Positions 1-6,017 of a stretch of DNA of 9,450 bases are shown in pieces (positions within the stretch are counted from its first letter, which is position 1; each line of letters opens with the position of its first letter). Source of the DNA: an uncultured Peptococcaceae bacterium (GTDB lineage: Bacteria; Bacillota; Peptococcia; Peptococcales; Peptococcaceae); assembly GCA_900553245.1 (NCBI GenBank), contig USCP01000061.1:1-9450 (forward strand), given 5' to 3'. The translations under genes and the position numbers were made by a program. The notes under the pieces were generated by a model. That model did not search any database. It was given only the letters and a program-made list of their open reading frames with translations, and was not told the origin of the DNA.

Positions 1-159
1 GGCGGCATGCCGGTGGCCTATATCGCTAAGGACAGCGACTTTGGCAAGCGTTATGTCAAGGGCAGTGACATCTTGGTAAAAATCAGCGAAGACAACCCAA
101 ACGGCTGGACATGCGAGCAAGATGAAAACGGTCTTTATTACGCGCACGTCGAAAAATAA
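1..159 (+). CDS. 3' end of an unrecognised protein gene (partial)
   Basis: An open frame enters from the left edge and ends at TAA 157-159, giving 52 C-terminal residues. The visible peptide begins GGMPVAYIAKDSDFGKRYV and ends YYAHVEK. It is charged and polar, with no membrane segment. I do not recognise the family. The stop is only 32 bases before the ATG of the next gene, and there is no hairpin terminator or room for a full promoter between them. The two genes are therefore probably cotranscribed, and this one may also belong to an exported or surface-associated set, but that is inference. The coding call rests on the uninterrupted frame to the window edge, codon use like its neighbours, and the good ribosome binding site immediately downstream for the next gene. 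Confidence 0.6.
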   Translation, partial: GGMPVAYIAKDSDFGKRYVKGSDILVKISEDNPNGWTCEQDENGLYYAHVEK

Positions 160-176
160 TGCGTGTATCAAATAAC

Positions 177-184
177 AAGGGAGG
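177..184 (+). promoter_or_regulatory. Ribosome binding site of the secreted-protein gene
   Basis: AAGGGAGG lies 7 bases before ATG 192. It is the only strong Shine-Dalgarno sequence near the 5' end of this gene. It marks 192 as the ancestral start, even though the frame beginning there stops after 20 codons. Confidence 0.7.
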
Positions 185-191
185 ATGACAT

Positions 192-1301
192 ATGAAGCAA
201 TCATTCAAAAGAAAAGTGGCTGCGGTATTGATGGCAGGCCCAGTAGGCATCTAAAGTAGACCGCCGTGCCTGCAATGGCAGCAGAGGATGTTAGCACTAG
301 CACCGCCGGTCAAAGCAGCAGCTTGGAAGCGGCAGAAGCGGGGTATAAGGCCGTATTGCAACGTTATCGCATTTGTAAGAGATGCGGACTATTTTGACGG
401 CGATTGGGAAATGTTGGATCGATTAGGGGTCAATAATCTCATAGGTCTGTCTAAACCTGAAAATGTCTACTTTACTTTATGTGACCTAGCCAATGATGGT
501 GTGCCGGAAATTTTTGTAGCGTCAATGGATAGCCCGTCGTTTACCATTAACGATTATGGTTGGCGTGAGGGTGGTTATCGCATCCATGACATTTGGGGCT
601 GTGCCAACGGAACGGTAAGCCGTCCGTTTCCTATTGATTCAATGGGGTACCGCGCCAATTACAGCTTTATGAACAATGGCGTCATGTTCTGCCAAGGTAG
701 CAGCGGTGCAATGAGTAATTACTGGGAATACTATACTTTAGGCACTAATTCTGCAAAGGCGTATTTGAGTAACTTTATTGAATACGATGGCTGGGAAGGC
801 GAGAAATATTATCGCGGCTATGGCAATTTGAACAACAAATGGCGTGTTTCTAAGGCAGAGAAAGACCGTGTTGTTAAAAGCTATAGTTTTGTGAAAAACA
901 TCAAATGGTATTCTATTGATGATGCCGCTTCCTTACACCAAGCCATACGTAGCTTCTCCATTCCTGTGATGATTAACGGCAGTGAGCTCGCTTGCGATCA
1001 ACCGGCGGTTTCGCGTAACGGCCGCACCTTGGTGCCGTTGCGAGCCATCTTTGAAGCCTTGGGTACCAAGGTAGAATGGAACGGTGCTACGCAAACCATT
1101 ACTGCGGTGAAGGGCAGCACCACCGTGCAAATGCGATTAAACAGCAAGACCATGAGTAAAAACGGCCAAAGCATTGCCCTCGATGTGCCACCGCAAGCCA
1201 TTGCTGGACGCACCATGGTACCGGTCAGAGCCATCGCCGATGCTTTTGACTACAATGTATATTGGGACAGCGCCAACCGTGTCGTTGAAATTAACAATTA
1301 A
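192..1301 (+). pseudogene. Exported protein with C-terminal copper-amine-oxidase-N-like domain, 5' end disrupted
   Basis: From ATG 192, which has a good ribosome binding site, the frame reads a typical signal-peptide start (MKQSFKRKVAAVLMAG) but hits TAA at 252-254. From 260 the continuation lies in another frame: TAVPAMAAEDVSTS, with an AMA-AED signal peptidase site, running to YKAVLQRYR near 350. The rest (FVRDADYFDGDWEML onward) returns to the first frame and is open to TAA 1299-1301. The gene thus carries at least two lesions between about 252 and 360. The longest intact frame starts at 288, but its first roughly 27 residues look out of frame. In that numbering, residues 65-78 (CDLANDGVPEIFV) resemble an Asp-rich D-x-N-D-G loop. 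Residues about 225-337 match the copper amine oxidase N-terminal-like family (PF07833), with paired G-R-T-L/M-V-P-L/V-R-A-I motifs. That domain is common in exported Firmicute proteins and is not itself an oxidase. The mature protein would be extracellular or wall-associated, with unknown role. Confidence 0.75.
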
Positions 1302-1308
1302 CCGCATC

Positions 1309-1343
1309 AAAAAAGGACTTGAGCCATGCTCAAGTCCTTTTTT
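1309..1343. terminator. Bidirectional rho-independent terminator
   Basis: A perfect 16-bp stem (arms 1309-1324 and 1328-1343) encloses the loop CAT. The outer six pairs are A-T, so each strand has a T run after the GC-rich stem. It lies 7 bases after the stop of the + strand secreted-protein gene and 11 bases beyond the stop of the - strand EcsC gene, so it can serve both. Confidence 0.9.
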
Positions 1344-1354
1344 CATTCATCCGT

Positions 1355-2089
1355 TTACACTTCGGTATATTCGACATCGAAATAGTCGCCGGTGGCGTGG
1401 TTGGTGGTGTGGGCAAAGTCTTGCTCGATAAAGGTTTTGTAGGCGCGGTCGGCGATTTGCTTGGTTTTGATGCCGTCCAAGCCGCCACTGATGATGCCGC
1501 CTACGATTGGCACGGTTTTGCCTAAGTTAATCACACCGCGTTGCCCAAACTTGGTCACCAAGCGAAACCCCACACGCTGATTGATGCGCTGTAAAACTTC
1601 GCAAGGAATATGCGCAATCGCATTCATTGCCATGCGCTCTCCAAGCTGAATGCCGCTTTGCTTCAGCGCCTGGTCTACCGATAAATCCGCCAAGCACATA
1701 TAGGCCATGGTACGCACTTGGTCGCTTTTCACATCAAAGCCGCCCATCTTTGCTAGAGTGGTGATGGTTTGCAACTGTATAAACAGTGCGCTGGCAATAT
1801 TTGCCGGAATCGCGATAGGAAGGGTCAGTACTCCACCCAATCCGGTTAAAAATCCGGTGGTGCTACACTTAGCGATTTGGTACTTGATAAAACTCTTTGC
1901 CGCCATTTCGATGGAACCTTGCTTGGCTAAATAATTGTGGGCAATCGTATCGACCGGCTGCATCATCATCTCTACGGGTAACTTCCCTTTTTGAGTTGTT
2001 CCACGACCAACGCCTTTTACGGCGGTATCGTACAAGCTGTCTAGTAGCTTCATCATATCCTCTTGGCCAATGTTTTTCTTTTCAACCAT
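1355..2089 (-). CDS. EcsC family protein
   Basis: This 244-residue protein matches the EcsC family (PF12787), named for the third gene of the Bacillus subtilis ecs locus; the family's biochemical role is not established. Two Gly-rich hydrophobic stretches are visible: residues about 76-107 (GFLTGLGGVLTLPIAIP and following) and about 186-203 (VINLGKTVPIVGGIISGG). They suggest membrane association, but there is no signal peptide. The ecsA/ecsB ABC transporter genes are absent here, so this is a stand-alone family member. The start at 2089 is supported by AAGGGAG about 9 bases upstream on the - strand and by a good promoter at 2153-2181. The gene forms its own transcription unit and ends at the shared bidirectional terminator. 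The product name is secure; the function is unknown. Confidence 0.88.
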   Translation of the reverse strand: MVEKKNIGQEDMMKLLDSLYDTAVKGVGRGTTQKGKLPVEMMMQPVDTIAHNYLAKQGSIEMAAKSFIKYQIAKCSTTGFLTGLGGVLTLPIAIPANIASALFIQLQTITTLAKMGGFDVKSDQVRTMAYMCLADLSVDQALKQSGIQLGERMAMNAIAHIPCEVLQRINQRVGFRLVTKFGQRGVINLGKTVPIVGGIISGGLDGIKTKQIADRAYKTFIEQDFAHTTNHATGDYFDVEYTEV

Positions 2090-2131
2090 CGCAAAGACTC
2101 CCTTGATTTTTACTCAATTTTTAAATACCTG

Positions 2132-2147
2132 TAACAAATAGGTGTTA
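2132..2147. repeat. Small inverted repeat at the EcsC-gene transcription start
   Basis: TAACA (2132-2136) and TGTTA (2143-2147) form an inverted repeat with a 6-base centre. It lies just downstream of the -10 box of the - strand promoter, covering the predicted start site. The position suits an operator, but the arms are short and no regulator is identified. Confidence 0.25.
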
Positions 2148-2152
2148 TCATT

Positions 2153-2181
2153 ATTGTATAGAGTATCACTACATTCGTCAA
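2153..2181 (-). promoter_or_regulatory. SigA-type promoter of the EcsC-family gene
   Basis: On the - strand, TTGACG (2176-2181) and TACAAT (2153-2158) are separated by exactly 17 bases, each one base from consensus. Transcription would start near 2146, giving a leader of about 57 bases before ATG 2089. Confidence 0.7.
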
Positions 2182-2235
2182 TTGAGAACATGTGGTGGTG
2201 TCGGAACACTCAGATTACAAGAGTAGCAAATCATG

Positions 2236-2243
2236 AAAAGAGG
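2236..2243 (+). promoter_or_regulatory. Ribosome binding site deciding the DUF2971 start
   Basis: AAAAGAGG lies 7 bases before ATG 2251 and inside the codons that would follow ATG 2233. It supports the shorter 455-residue product over the 461-residue reading. Confidence 0.65.
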
Positions 2244-2250
2244 ATGGGAC

Positions 2251-3618
2251 ATGGAGGTCTATCATTATCGATCGATTGAAGCGGCGTTATTGGAGCTTTC
2301 AGAAGGCGCTTTTCGTTTTGCCAAGCAAGAGGAGCTCAACGACCCCATCGAAGGCTATATCAGCGTGTATTGGGCCGGCGACAGGGCAGCATGGGAAGGG
2401 CTGTTTCGAAATTATATTTGTAGCCTGTACCGTTGTATGGATTTGTTTTTTAAAGGCACTGCGGCGGATGACCTCTTTCGACAGATGATAGAAACAGATT
2501 ACCACCGCTACGACAAGCGCAAGCGAGGACCCGTCTATGAACGCATCACGTGTGCTTTTTTGAACGACCCTTCCGTTCAGGAATGTATCGAGCTTTTGAT
2601 GCACGTTTTAGGTGGGGCTACCCAAGGCTGCTCGGGGCGCATCTTATCCCTTTGGTTGACCTTGGTGCAATTTACGGCCTACAACATCTGCGCGCAATCC
2701 TTTTCCGGCTACATTCAGCTCAAGCCGGTGGAAGAATGGAGCGTCAACAGCTTCCACGAGATTGTAGAAGCCATCGAAACCCTGATGCCTGAAAACGGTG
2801 TGCTTCAAGATGCCAGTGAACGCATGTTAGAAACGATTGAAGACTACCTCGAAGCAATCGCTATTGTGCGCTTTGCTGGAGAAAAGCGACGTGCTTTAGA
2901 TGATCGCCGCCGCCAGCTCTGGCTGGAAATCACCTCTAATTTTGCCTATCACTATGTAGCGCAGCTAGAAGCATTGATGTATCCCGGTGGCATGGTGGTC
3001 TGTTTTTCTAAGGAAAAGGACAATTCCGTGATGTGGGCAAACTATGTGGATAAGCACCAAGGCGTGTGCTTGGTCTATGAGCTGCCCTTAGAGGGGGTAT
3101 GCGGTAGTCTCGAGATGGTATCAACCCATAGTAAGCGCACGGTCACTGTCAATGCTGCGCCGATTGCGTATCAGGAAGATGCCATTGTACGAAATTTCTT
3201 TGAATCCCTTGGTCACTTTGAGCGTGGACAAGTGGCTGAGTGGCTAGGCGGCAGAGAGAGCATTGTTTTGGACTGCTACGCGCATTTGGACATGTGGCAA
3301 GCGCGGTATTGGCGAGATTTTCGAAAAAAATTCTTCACAAAAATGCCCGCCTGGGCCTATGAAAACGAATACCGCCTATTGGTAAGTGACACCTTTTTTG
3401 ACGGTCAAGAGGAGCAATGCTTCAAATATCCCAAGACCGCCCTCAAAGAAATTATTTTCGGAAAAGCAACCAGCGTGGCAGATAAAGTCCGCATTCTAAA
3501 AACTGCTCAATGCGCCGGGTTTTCCTTAGATGATATTACAGTCTCCCGTGCGGTTTACGACGCCCATCAACGGCGCATCTCCATCAAAGAAAATGATATG
3601 CTGCGTAAACTCCTCTAG
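2251..3618 (+). CDS. DUF2971 family protein, enlarged
   Basis: A 455-residue protein with the hallmarks of DUF2971 (PF11185), a family without established biochemistry. Conserved blocks are: N-terminal YHYRSIEAALLEL...LNDPIEGY (residues 3-36); CFSKEKDNSVMWANYVDKHQ (about 251-270), the diagnostic block; AWAYENEYRLLV (about 367-378); and LKEIIFG (about 398-404). Between the first and second blocks lie roughly 210 residues, largely helical in appearance and rich in charged residues, which makes the protein longer than the roughly 250-330 residues I expect for the family. The start at 2251 is preferred over the in-frame ATG at 2233. AAAAGAGG (2236-2243) sits 7 bases before 2251, whereas nothing good precedes 2233, and the family homology begins right after 2251. 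There is no signal peptide or membrane segment, so it is probably cytoplasmic. It is a single-gene unit, divergent from the EcsC gene. Confidence 0.85.
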   Translation: MEVYHYRSIEAALLELSEGAFRFAKQEELNDPIEGYISVYWAGDRAAWEGLFRNYICSLYRCMDLFFKGTAADDLFRQMIETDYHRYDKRKRGPVYERITCAFLNDPSVQECIELLMHVLGGATQGCSGRILSLWLTLVQFTAYNICAQSFSGYIQLKPVEEWSVNSFHEIVEAIETLMPENGVLQDASERMLETIEDYLEAIAIVRFAGEKRRALDDRRRQLWLEITSNFAYHYVAQLEALMYPGGMVVCFSKEKDNSVMWANYVDKHQGVCLVYELPLEGVCGSLEMVSTHSKRTVTVNAAPIAYQEDAIVRNFFESLGHFERGQVAEWLGGRESIVLDCYAHLDMWQARYWRDFRKKFFTKMPAWAYENEYRLLVSDTFFDGQEEQCFKYPKTALKEIIFGKATSVADKVRILKTAQCAGFSLDDITVSRAVYDAHQRRISIKENDMLRKLL

Positions 3619-3636
3619 CCTGCCGCGCGCCATATA

Positions 3637-3669
3637 AAAAAGGACAATCTCAAGAAGATTGTCCTTTTT
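3637..3669. terminator. Bidirectional rho-independent terminator
   Basis: A perfect 14-bp stem (3637-3650 and 3656-3669) closes a 5-base CAAGA loop, with A/T runs at the outer ends. It lies between the convergent DUF2971 gene (stop 3616-3618) and XRE regulator gene (stop 3677-3679) and can end transcription of both. Its outer stem (AAAAAGGAC/GTCCTTTTT) is the same as that of the terminator at 1309-1343. Confidence 0.9.
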
Positions 3670-3676
3670 GCTTTTG

Positions 3677-4498
3677 TTAGAAAAGTTGCTTTTGTGTGGT
3701 TGTTTTGATGCCTTGCGAAGAAAAACGCCGCTGCAGGATGGAATAATTTAAAAGGATGAGGGTGATGGCATAGCAAAATTCATCCACTTGGTATTGGCTC
3801 GGTGGCTTTGGTGTGTCCAATAAATCGCAAATTGTGACAAAGGTATTGTGCACCGCCCGTTGATTTTGCATGTTATAGAGCCCATCTAGCAAATAGCCGT
3901 AAATGCGAATCAAGGTATCAATCTTACTGGTATCGGTTTGGAGAAGGGATAAAATTTGTTCCTTTCGCGTCGGCGATAGCCCGGAAATCTCTGAGATATG
4001 CGTCGGCAAAATCGTCAAACGTGCCTCCGCATTTGGATGGTGCAACAGTTCAAGCTCGGAGGTACAGAGATGGCTATCGAAAATAATGGTGTAAATTGCT
4101 TTGGCATCGCATTGCAGCACCATATTGTTGTAATTGCGCGCCAAAAGGTCGCACAGCACCCGCGAACGAAACCGCATCGTCTCGCCGGAGTTGGGATGCA
4201 AGGCACGCTTCAATACCTCTGTGAGTGCAATGCCGTTGCGTTCAATCTTCTCAAAAAACGTCTCCACACGCGCTGCAATCGCACCATCTCCTGCGCGATA
4301 AAGCAAATCCTCATCCGTACAACGCAGTGCTGTAATGAGCTTTGCCAAAATCATCGGCTCACACGCCGTATGCGCATGCGCCTCGTACATCGTCAGCGCC
4401 TGATAAGACAACCCACTCGCCCGCGCCAGCTTGTCCAACGTCAACTGCATGGCCTTGCGCCGCTGATACAAAAGCGCCCCATTGATCTCCACAAGCAT
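3677..4498 (-). CDS. XRE/Cro-type helix-turn-helix regulator
   Basis: A 273-residue protein with an N-terminal HTH_3-type domain at residues about 5-62: LLYQRRKAMQLTLDKLARASGLS, then the recognition-helix region YQALTMYEAHAH, ending LRCTDEDLL. Such proteins bind DNA as repressors or activators. The remaining 200 or so residues look mostly helical, and I do not recognise a sensory or TPR-type domain. An in-frame ATG at 4513 would add five residues. The start at 4498 is preferred because GGAGGTGAT, an almost full complement of the 16S rRNA tail, lies inside those five codons with 8 bases between GGAGG and ATG 4498. It is transcribed alone, with its own promoter, downstream of the MalY-type gene on the same strand. 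The target is unknown; autoregulation or control of the adjacent lyase gene is only a guess. Confidence 0.85.
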   Translation of the reverse strand: MLVEINGALLYQRRKAMQLTLDKLARASGLSYQALTMYEAHAHTACEPMILAKLITALRCTDEDLLYRAGDGAIAARVETFFEKIERNGIALTEVLKRALHPNSGETMRFRSRVLCDLLARNYNNMVLQCDAKAIYTIIFDSHLCTSELELLHHPNAEARLTILPTHISEISGLSPTRKEQILSLLQTDTSKIDTLIRIYGYLLDGLYNMQNQRAVHNTFVTICDLLDTPKPPSQYQVDEFCYAITLILLNYSILQRRFSSQGIKTTTQKQLF

Positions 4499-4502
4499 CA
4501 CA

Positions 4503-4511
4503 ATCACCTCC
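4503..4511 (-). promoter_or_regulatory. Strong ribosome binding site deciding the XRE gene start
   Basis: On the - strand GGAGGTGAT pairs with nearly the whole anti-Shine-Dalgarno tail. The 8-base gap from GGAGG points to ATG 4498 and argues against the in-frame ATG at 4513, whose codons overlap the site itself. Confidence 0.75.
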
Positions 4512-4524
4512 ATGTATTGGCTCT

Positions 4525-4555
4525 ATTATACGATATGGGGAGGGGAAAGTGGCAA
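4525..4555 (-). promoter_or_regulatory. Probable promoter of the XRE regulator gene
   Basis: On the - strand a perfect TATAAT (4525-4530) is preceded by TTGCCA (4550-4555) at a long spacing of 19 bases. The -10 box is convincing; the suboptimal spacing suggests a weak or activator-assisted promoter. Confidence 0.5.
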
Positions 4556-4557
4556 GG

Positions 4558-4589
4558 AAATATCCGCACTCTAAAAGGTGCGGATATTT
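4558..4589 (-). terminator. Hairpin terminator after the MalY/PatB-type gene
   Basis: A perfect 12-bp stem (4558-4569 and 4578-4589) with an 8-base loop begins 7 bases after the stop of the - strand lyase gene. The only T run on that strand is the TTT closing the stem, so termination may be partial. The -35 of the XRE promoter follows almost immediately. Confidence 0.6.
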
Positions 4590-4595
4590 GTAGAA

Positions 4596-5819
4596 TCACT
4601 TATTAAATACATATTTTTCCAAGCGGTCGAAGGCTTCGACGATGAGGCTGTGAGGGAGGGCGAGGTTCATGCGGATACAGTTTTCGCCGTGGAAGGCGCG
4701 GCCGTCTTGCCAGATGACGCCGACTTCGATGCCGGCGGTTTCGAGGGCATCGATGGTGGTATGGTGGCGTTCGCACCAGTTGCTGCAGTCGATAAAGAGC
4801 ATATAGGTGCCTTGTGGCTTGGAGACGCTGACGCCGTCAAAGTGGGTACGGATGTAGTCCACGGCATAGTTAACGTTGTCGCTCAACACTTGGCGCAGCT
4901 CGTCCACCCAGATGTGCCCTTCTTCGCGATAAGCGCCGATGAGAGCGTGCATGGAGAGAACGTTCATGTTGTTGTAGTGTGGATTTTGGCTTTCGCGGCG
5001 CACACGGTCGCGTAGCCATGGGTTGTAGATGATGTGGTAGCTGCCGATAAGGCCTGCAAGATTAAAGGTTTTGCTTGGCGCATAGAGGGCAACGGTGCGC
5101 ATACGGGCATCGTCGCTTACCATTTGGGTAGGAAGGTGCTGATTATCTTCCAAGGTGAGGTCGGACCAGATTTCGTCGGACACCACGTAGACGTCGTATT
5201 TTTTGAAGAGGGCCATGGCTTTTTCGAGTTCCCAGCGTTCCCACACGCGTCCGGTTGGATTGTGTGGGGAGCAGAGGATGGCGGCGTGGATGTGTTGGTC
5301 GCGGAGCTTTGCTTCCATGTCCTCATAATCCATGCGCCACACACCGTCGGCATCCTTTTGGAGGAAGCTGTGAACGATGTCATAGCCATTGTCCTCCAAG
5401 GAATGGGTAAAGCCCACATAAGTTGGCGCATGCACCAAGACCTTGTCGCCACGGGAGCAGAGGGTACCCAAAGCGCTGATGAGCCCACCCAAGACGCCGT
5501 TTTCATAGCCGATGCATTCTTTGGTGAGGTTGCTTACCTTATTGCGACGGGTTTGCCAATCGATGATGGCGTCATAGTAAGCGTCGCTAGGCAAGAAATA
5601 GCCGAAAGCCGGATGCTTCACGCGTTCAATGATGGCTTCCTGCACCGTTGGCACAGTGGCAAAGTTCATATCCGCCACCCACATCGGAATCACAGAAAAG
5701 CCCTCGCGCACCTTGGCACCGCGTACGCCAAGCATACCGGAATTCATGCCTGCTTCAACCTCAAAGGCCAAGGCGTCCTTGCCCTTGCGGTCCATCACGG
5801 TGGTAAAATCGTATGTCAT
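4596..5819 (-). CDS. MalY/PatB-family PLP-dependent aminotransferase-like C-S lyase (putative cystathionine beta-lyase)
   Basis: A 407-residue fold-type I PLP enzyme of the class I/II aminotransferase family, most like MalY/PatB. These enzymes cleave the C-S bond of cystathionine or cysteine conjugates to give pyruvate, ammonia and a thiol. Visible features: PMWVADMNF (45-53), the MalY signature, with Asn where Asp is usual at position 52; HNPTG (186-190); SDEIW (214-218), with the Asp that contacts the pyridine nitrogen; SKT with the Schiff-base lysine at K250; and RMNLALP with the carboxylate-binding Arg at R383. The length is typical. It is cytoplasmic, with no signal peptide. ATG 5819 is supported by AAAGGAGA 8 bases upstream. 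It is flanked by its own promoter and a terminator. No methionine or cysteine biosynthesis gene lies nearby, so cystathionine beta-lyase versus cysteine desulfhydrase activity cannot be decided. A MalY-like regulatory side role is also possible. Confidence 0.9.
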   Translation of the reverse strand: MTYDFTTVMDRKGKDALAFEVEAGMNSGMLGVRGAKVREGFSVIPMWVADMNFATVPTVQEAIIERVKHPAFGYFLPSDAYYDAIIDWQTRRNKVSNLTKECIGYENGVLGGLISALGTLCSRGDKVLVHAPTYVGFTHSLEDNGYDIVHSFLQKDADGVWRMDYEDMEAKLRDQHIHAAILCSPHNPTGRVWERWELEKAMALFKKYDVYVVSDEIWSDLTLEDNQHLPTQMVSDDARMRTVALYAPSKTFNLAGLIGSYHIIYNPWLRDRVRRESQNPHYNNMNVLSMHALIGAYREEGHIWVDELRQVLSDNVNYAVDYIRTHFDGVSVSKPQGTYMLFIDCSNWCERHHTTIDALETAGIEVGVIWQDGRAFHGENCIRMNLALPHSLIVEAFDRLEKYVFNK

Positions 5820-5827
5820 AAGAAGTA

Positions 5828-5835
5828 TCTCCTTT
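5828..5835 (-). promoter_or_regulatory. Ribosome binding site of the MalY/PatB-type gene
   Basis: On the - strand AAAGGAGA lies 8 bases before ATG 5819, fixing that start. Confidence 0.7.
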
Positions 5836-5866
5836 CAATTGTAACGGTCGATTCTTGTCTGCGTTT

Positions 5867-5895
5867 ATAGTAACACAGAGTGATATGTGCTTCAA
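5867..5895 (-). promoter_or_regulatory. Possible promoter of the MalY/PatB-type gene
   Basis: On the - strand TTGAAG (5890-5895) and TACTAT (5867-5872) are 17 bases apart, each matching 4 of 6 consensus positions. The spacer contains the inverted repeat CACA-N8-TGTG, which could bind a regulator. It is the best candidate in the gap between this gene and the lysS terminator. Confidence 0.4.
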
Positions 5896-5921
5896 AAGGG
5901 TCGTGATTCTACACGCACAAA

Positions 5922-5951
5922 AAAAGAGCAGCTCGTGTGAGCTGCTCTTTT
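5922..5951 (-). terminator. Rho-independent terminator of the greA-lysS operon
   Basis: A perfect 13-bp stem (5922-5934 and 5939-5951) with loop GTGT is followed on the - strand by a run of T's (A run 5919-5925 on +). It lies about 65 bases beyond the lysS stop and is the only strong terminator downstream of it. Confidence 0.88.
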
Positions 5952-6017
5952 AAATTTTGGGTGTATATTGGGTGTATTAGCGCCAATTTTGGCGTCAAAT
6001 CCGCCCAAGTGATTTAA

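Noticed and set aside
2145..2175. + strand promoter for the DUF2971 gene (TTATCA ... TACATT)
   Set aside because: The spacing is 19 bases and both boxes are weak. It lies within the EcsC-gene promoter on the other strand, and I could not choose one candidate with confidence.
3998..4606. + strand open frame of 202 codons opposite the XRE gene
   Set aside because: Low-complexity His/Arg/Gln-rich translation, no ribosome binding site, and fully antisense to a protein with a recognisable HTH domain.
5981..5994. Palindrome CGCCAATTTTGGCG between lysS and its terminator
   Set aside because: A 6-bp stem with a 2-base centre is too small for a terminator and is not near a promoter; probably chance in a short 3' region.
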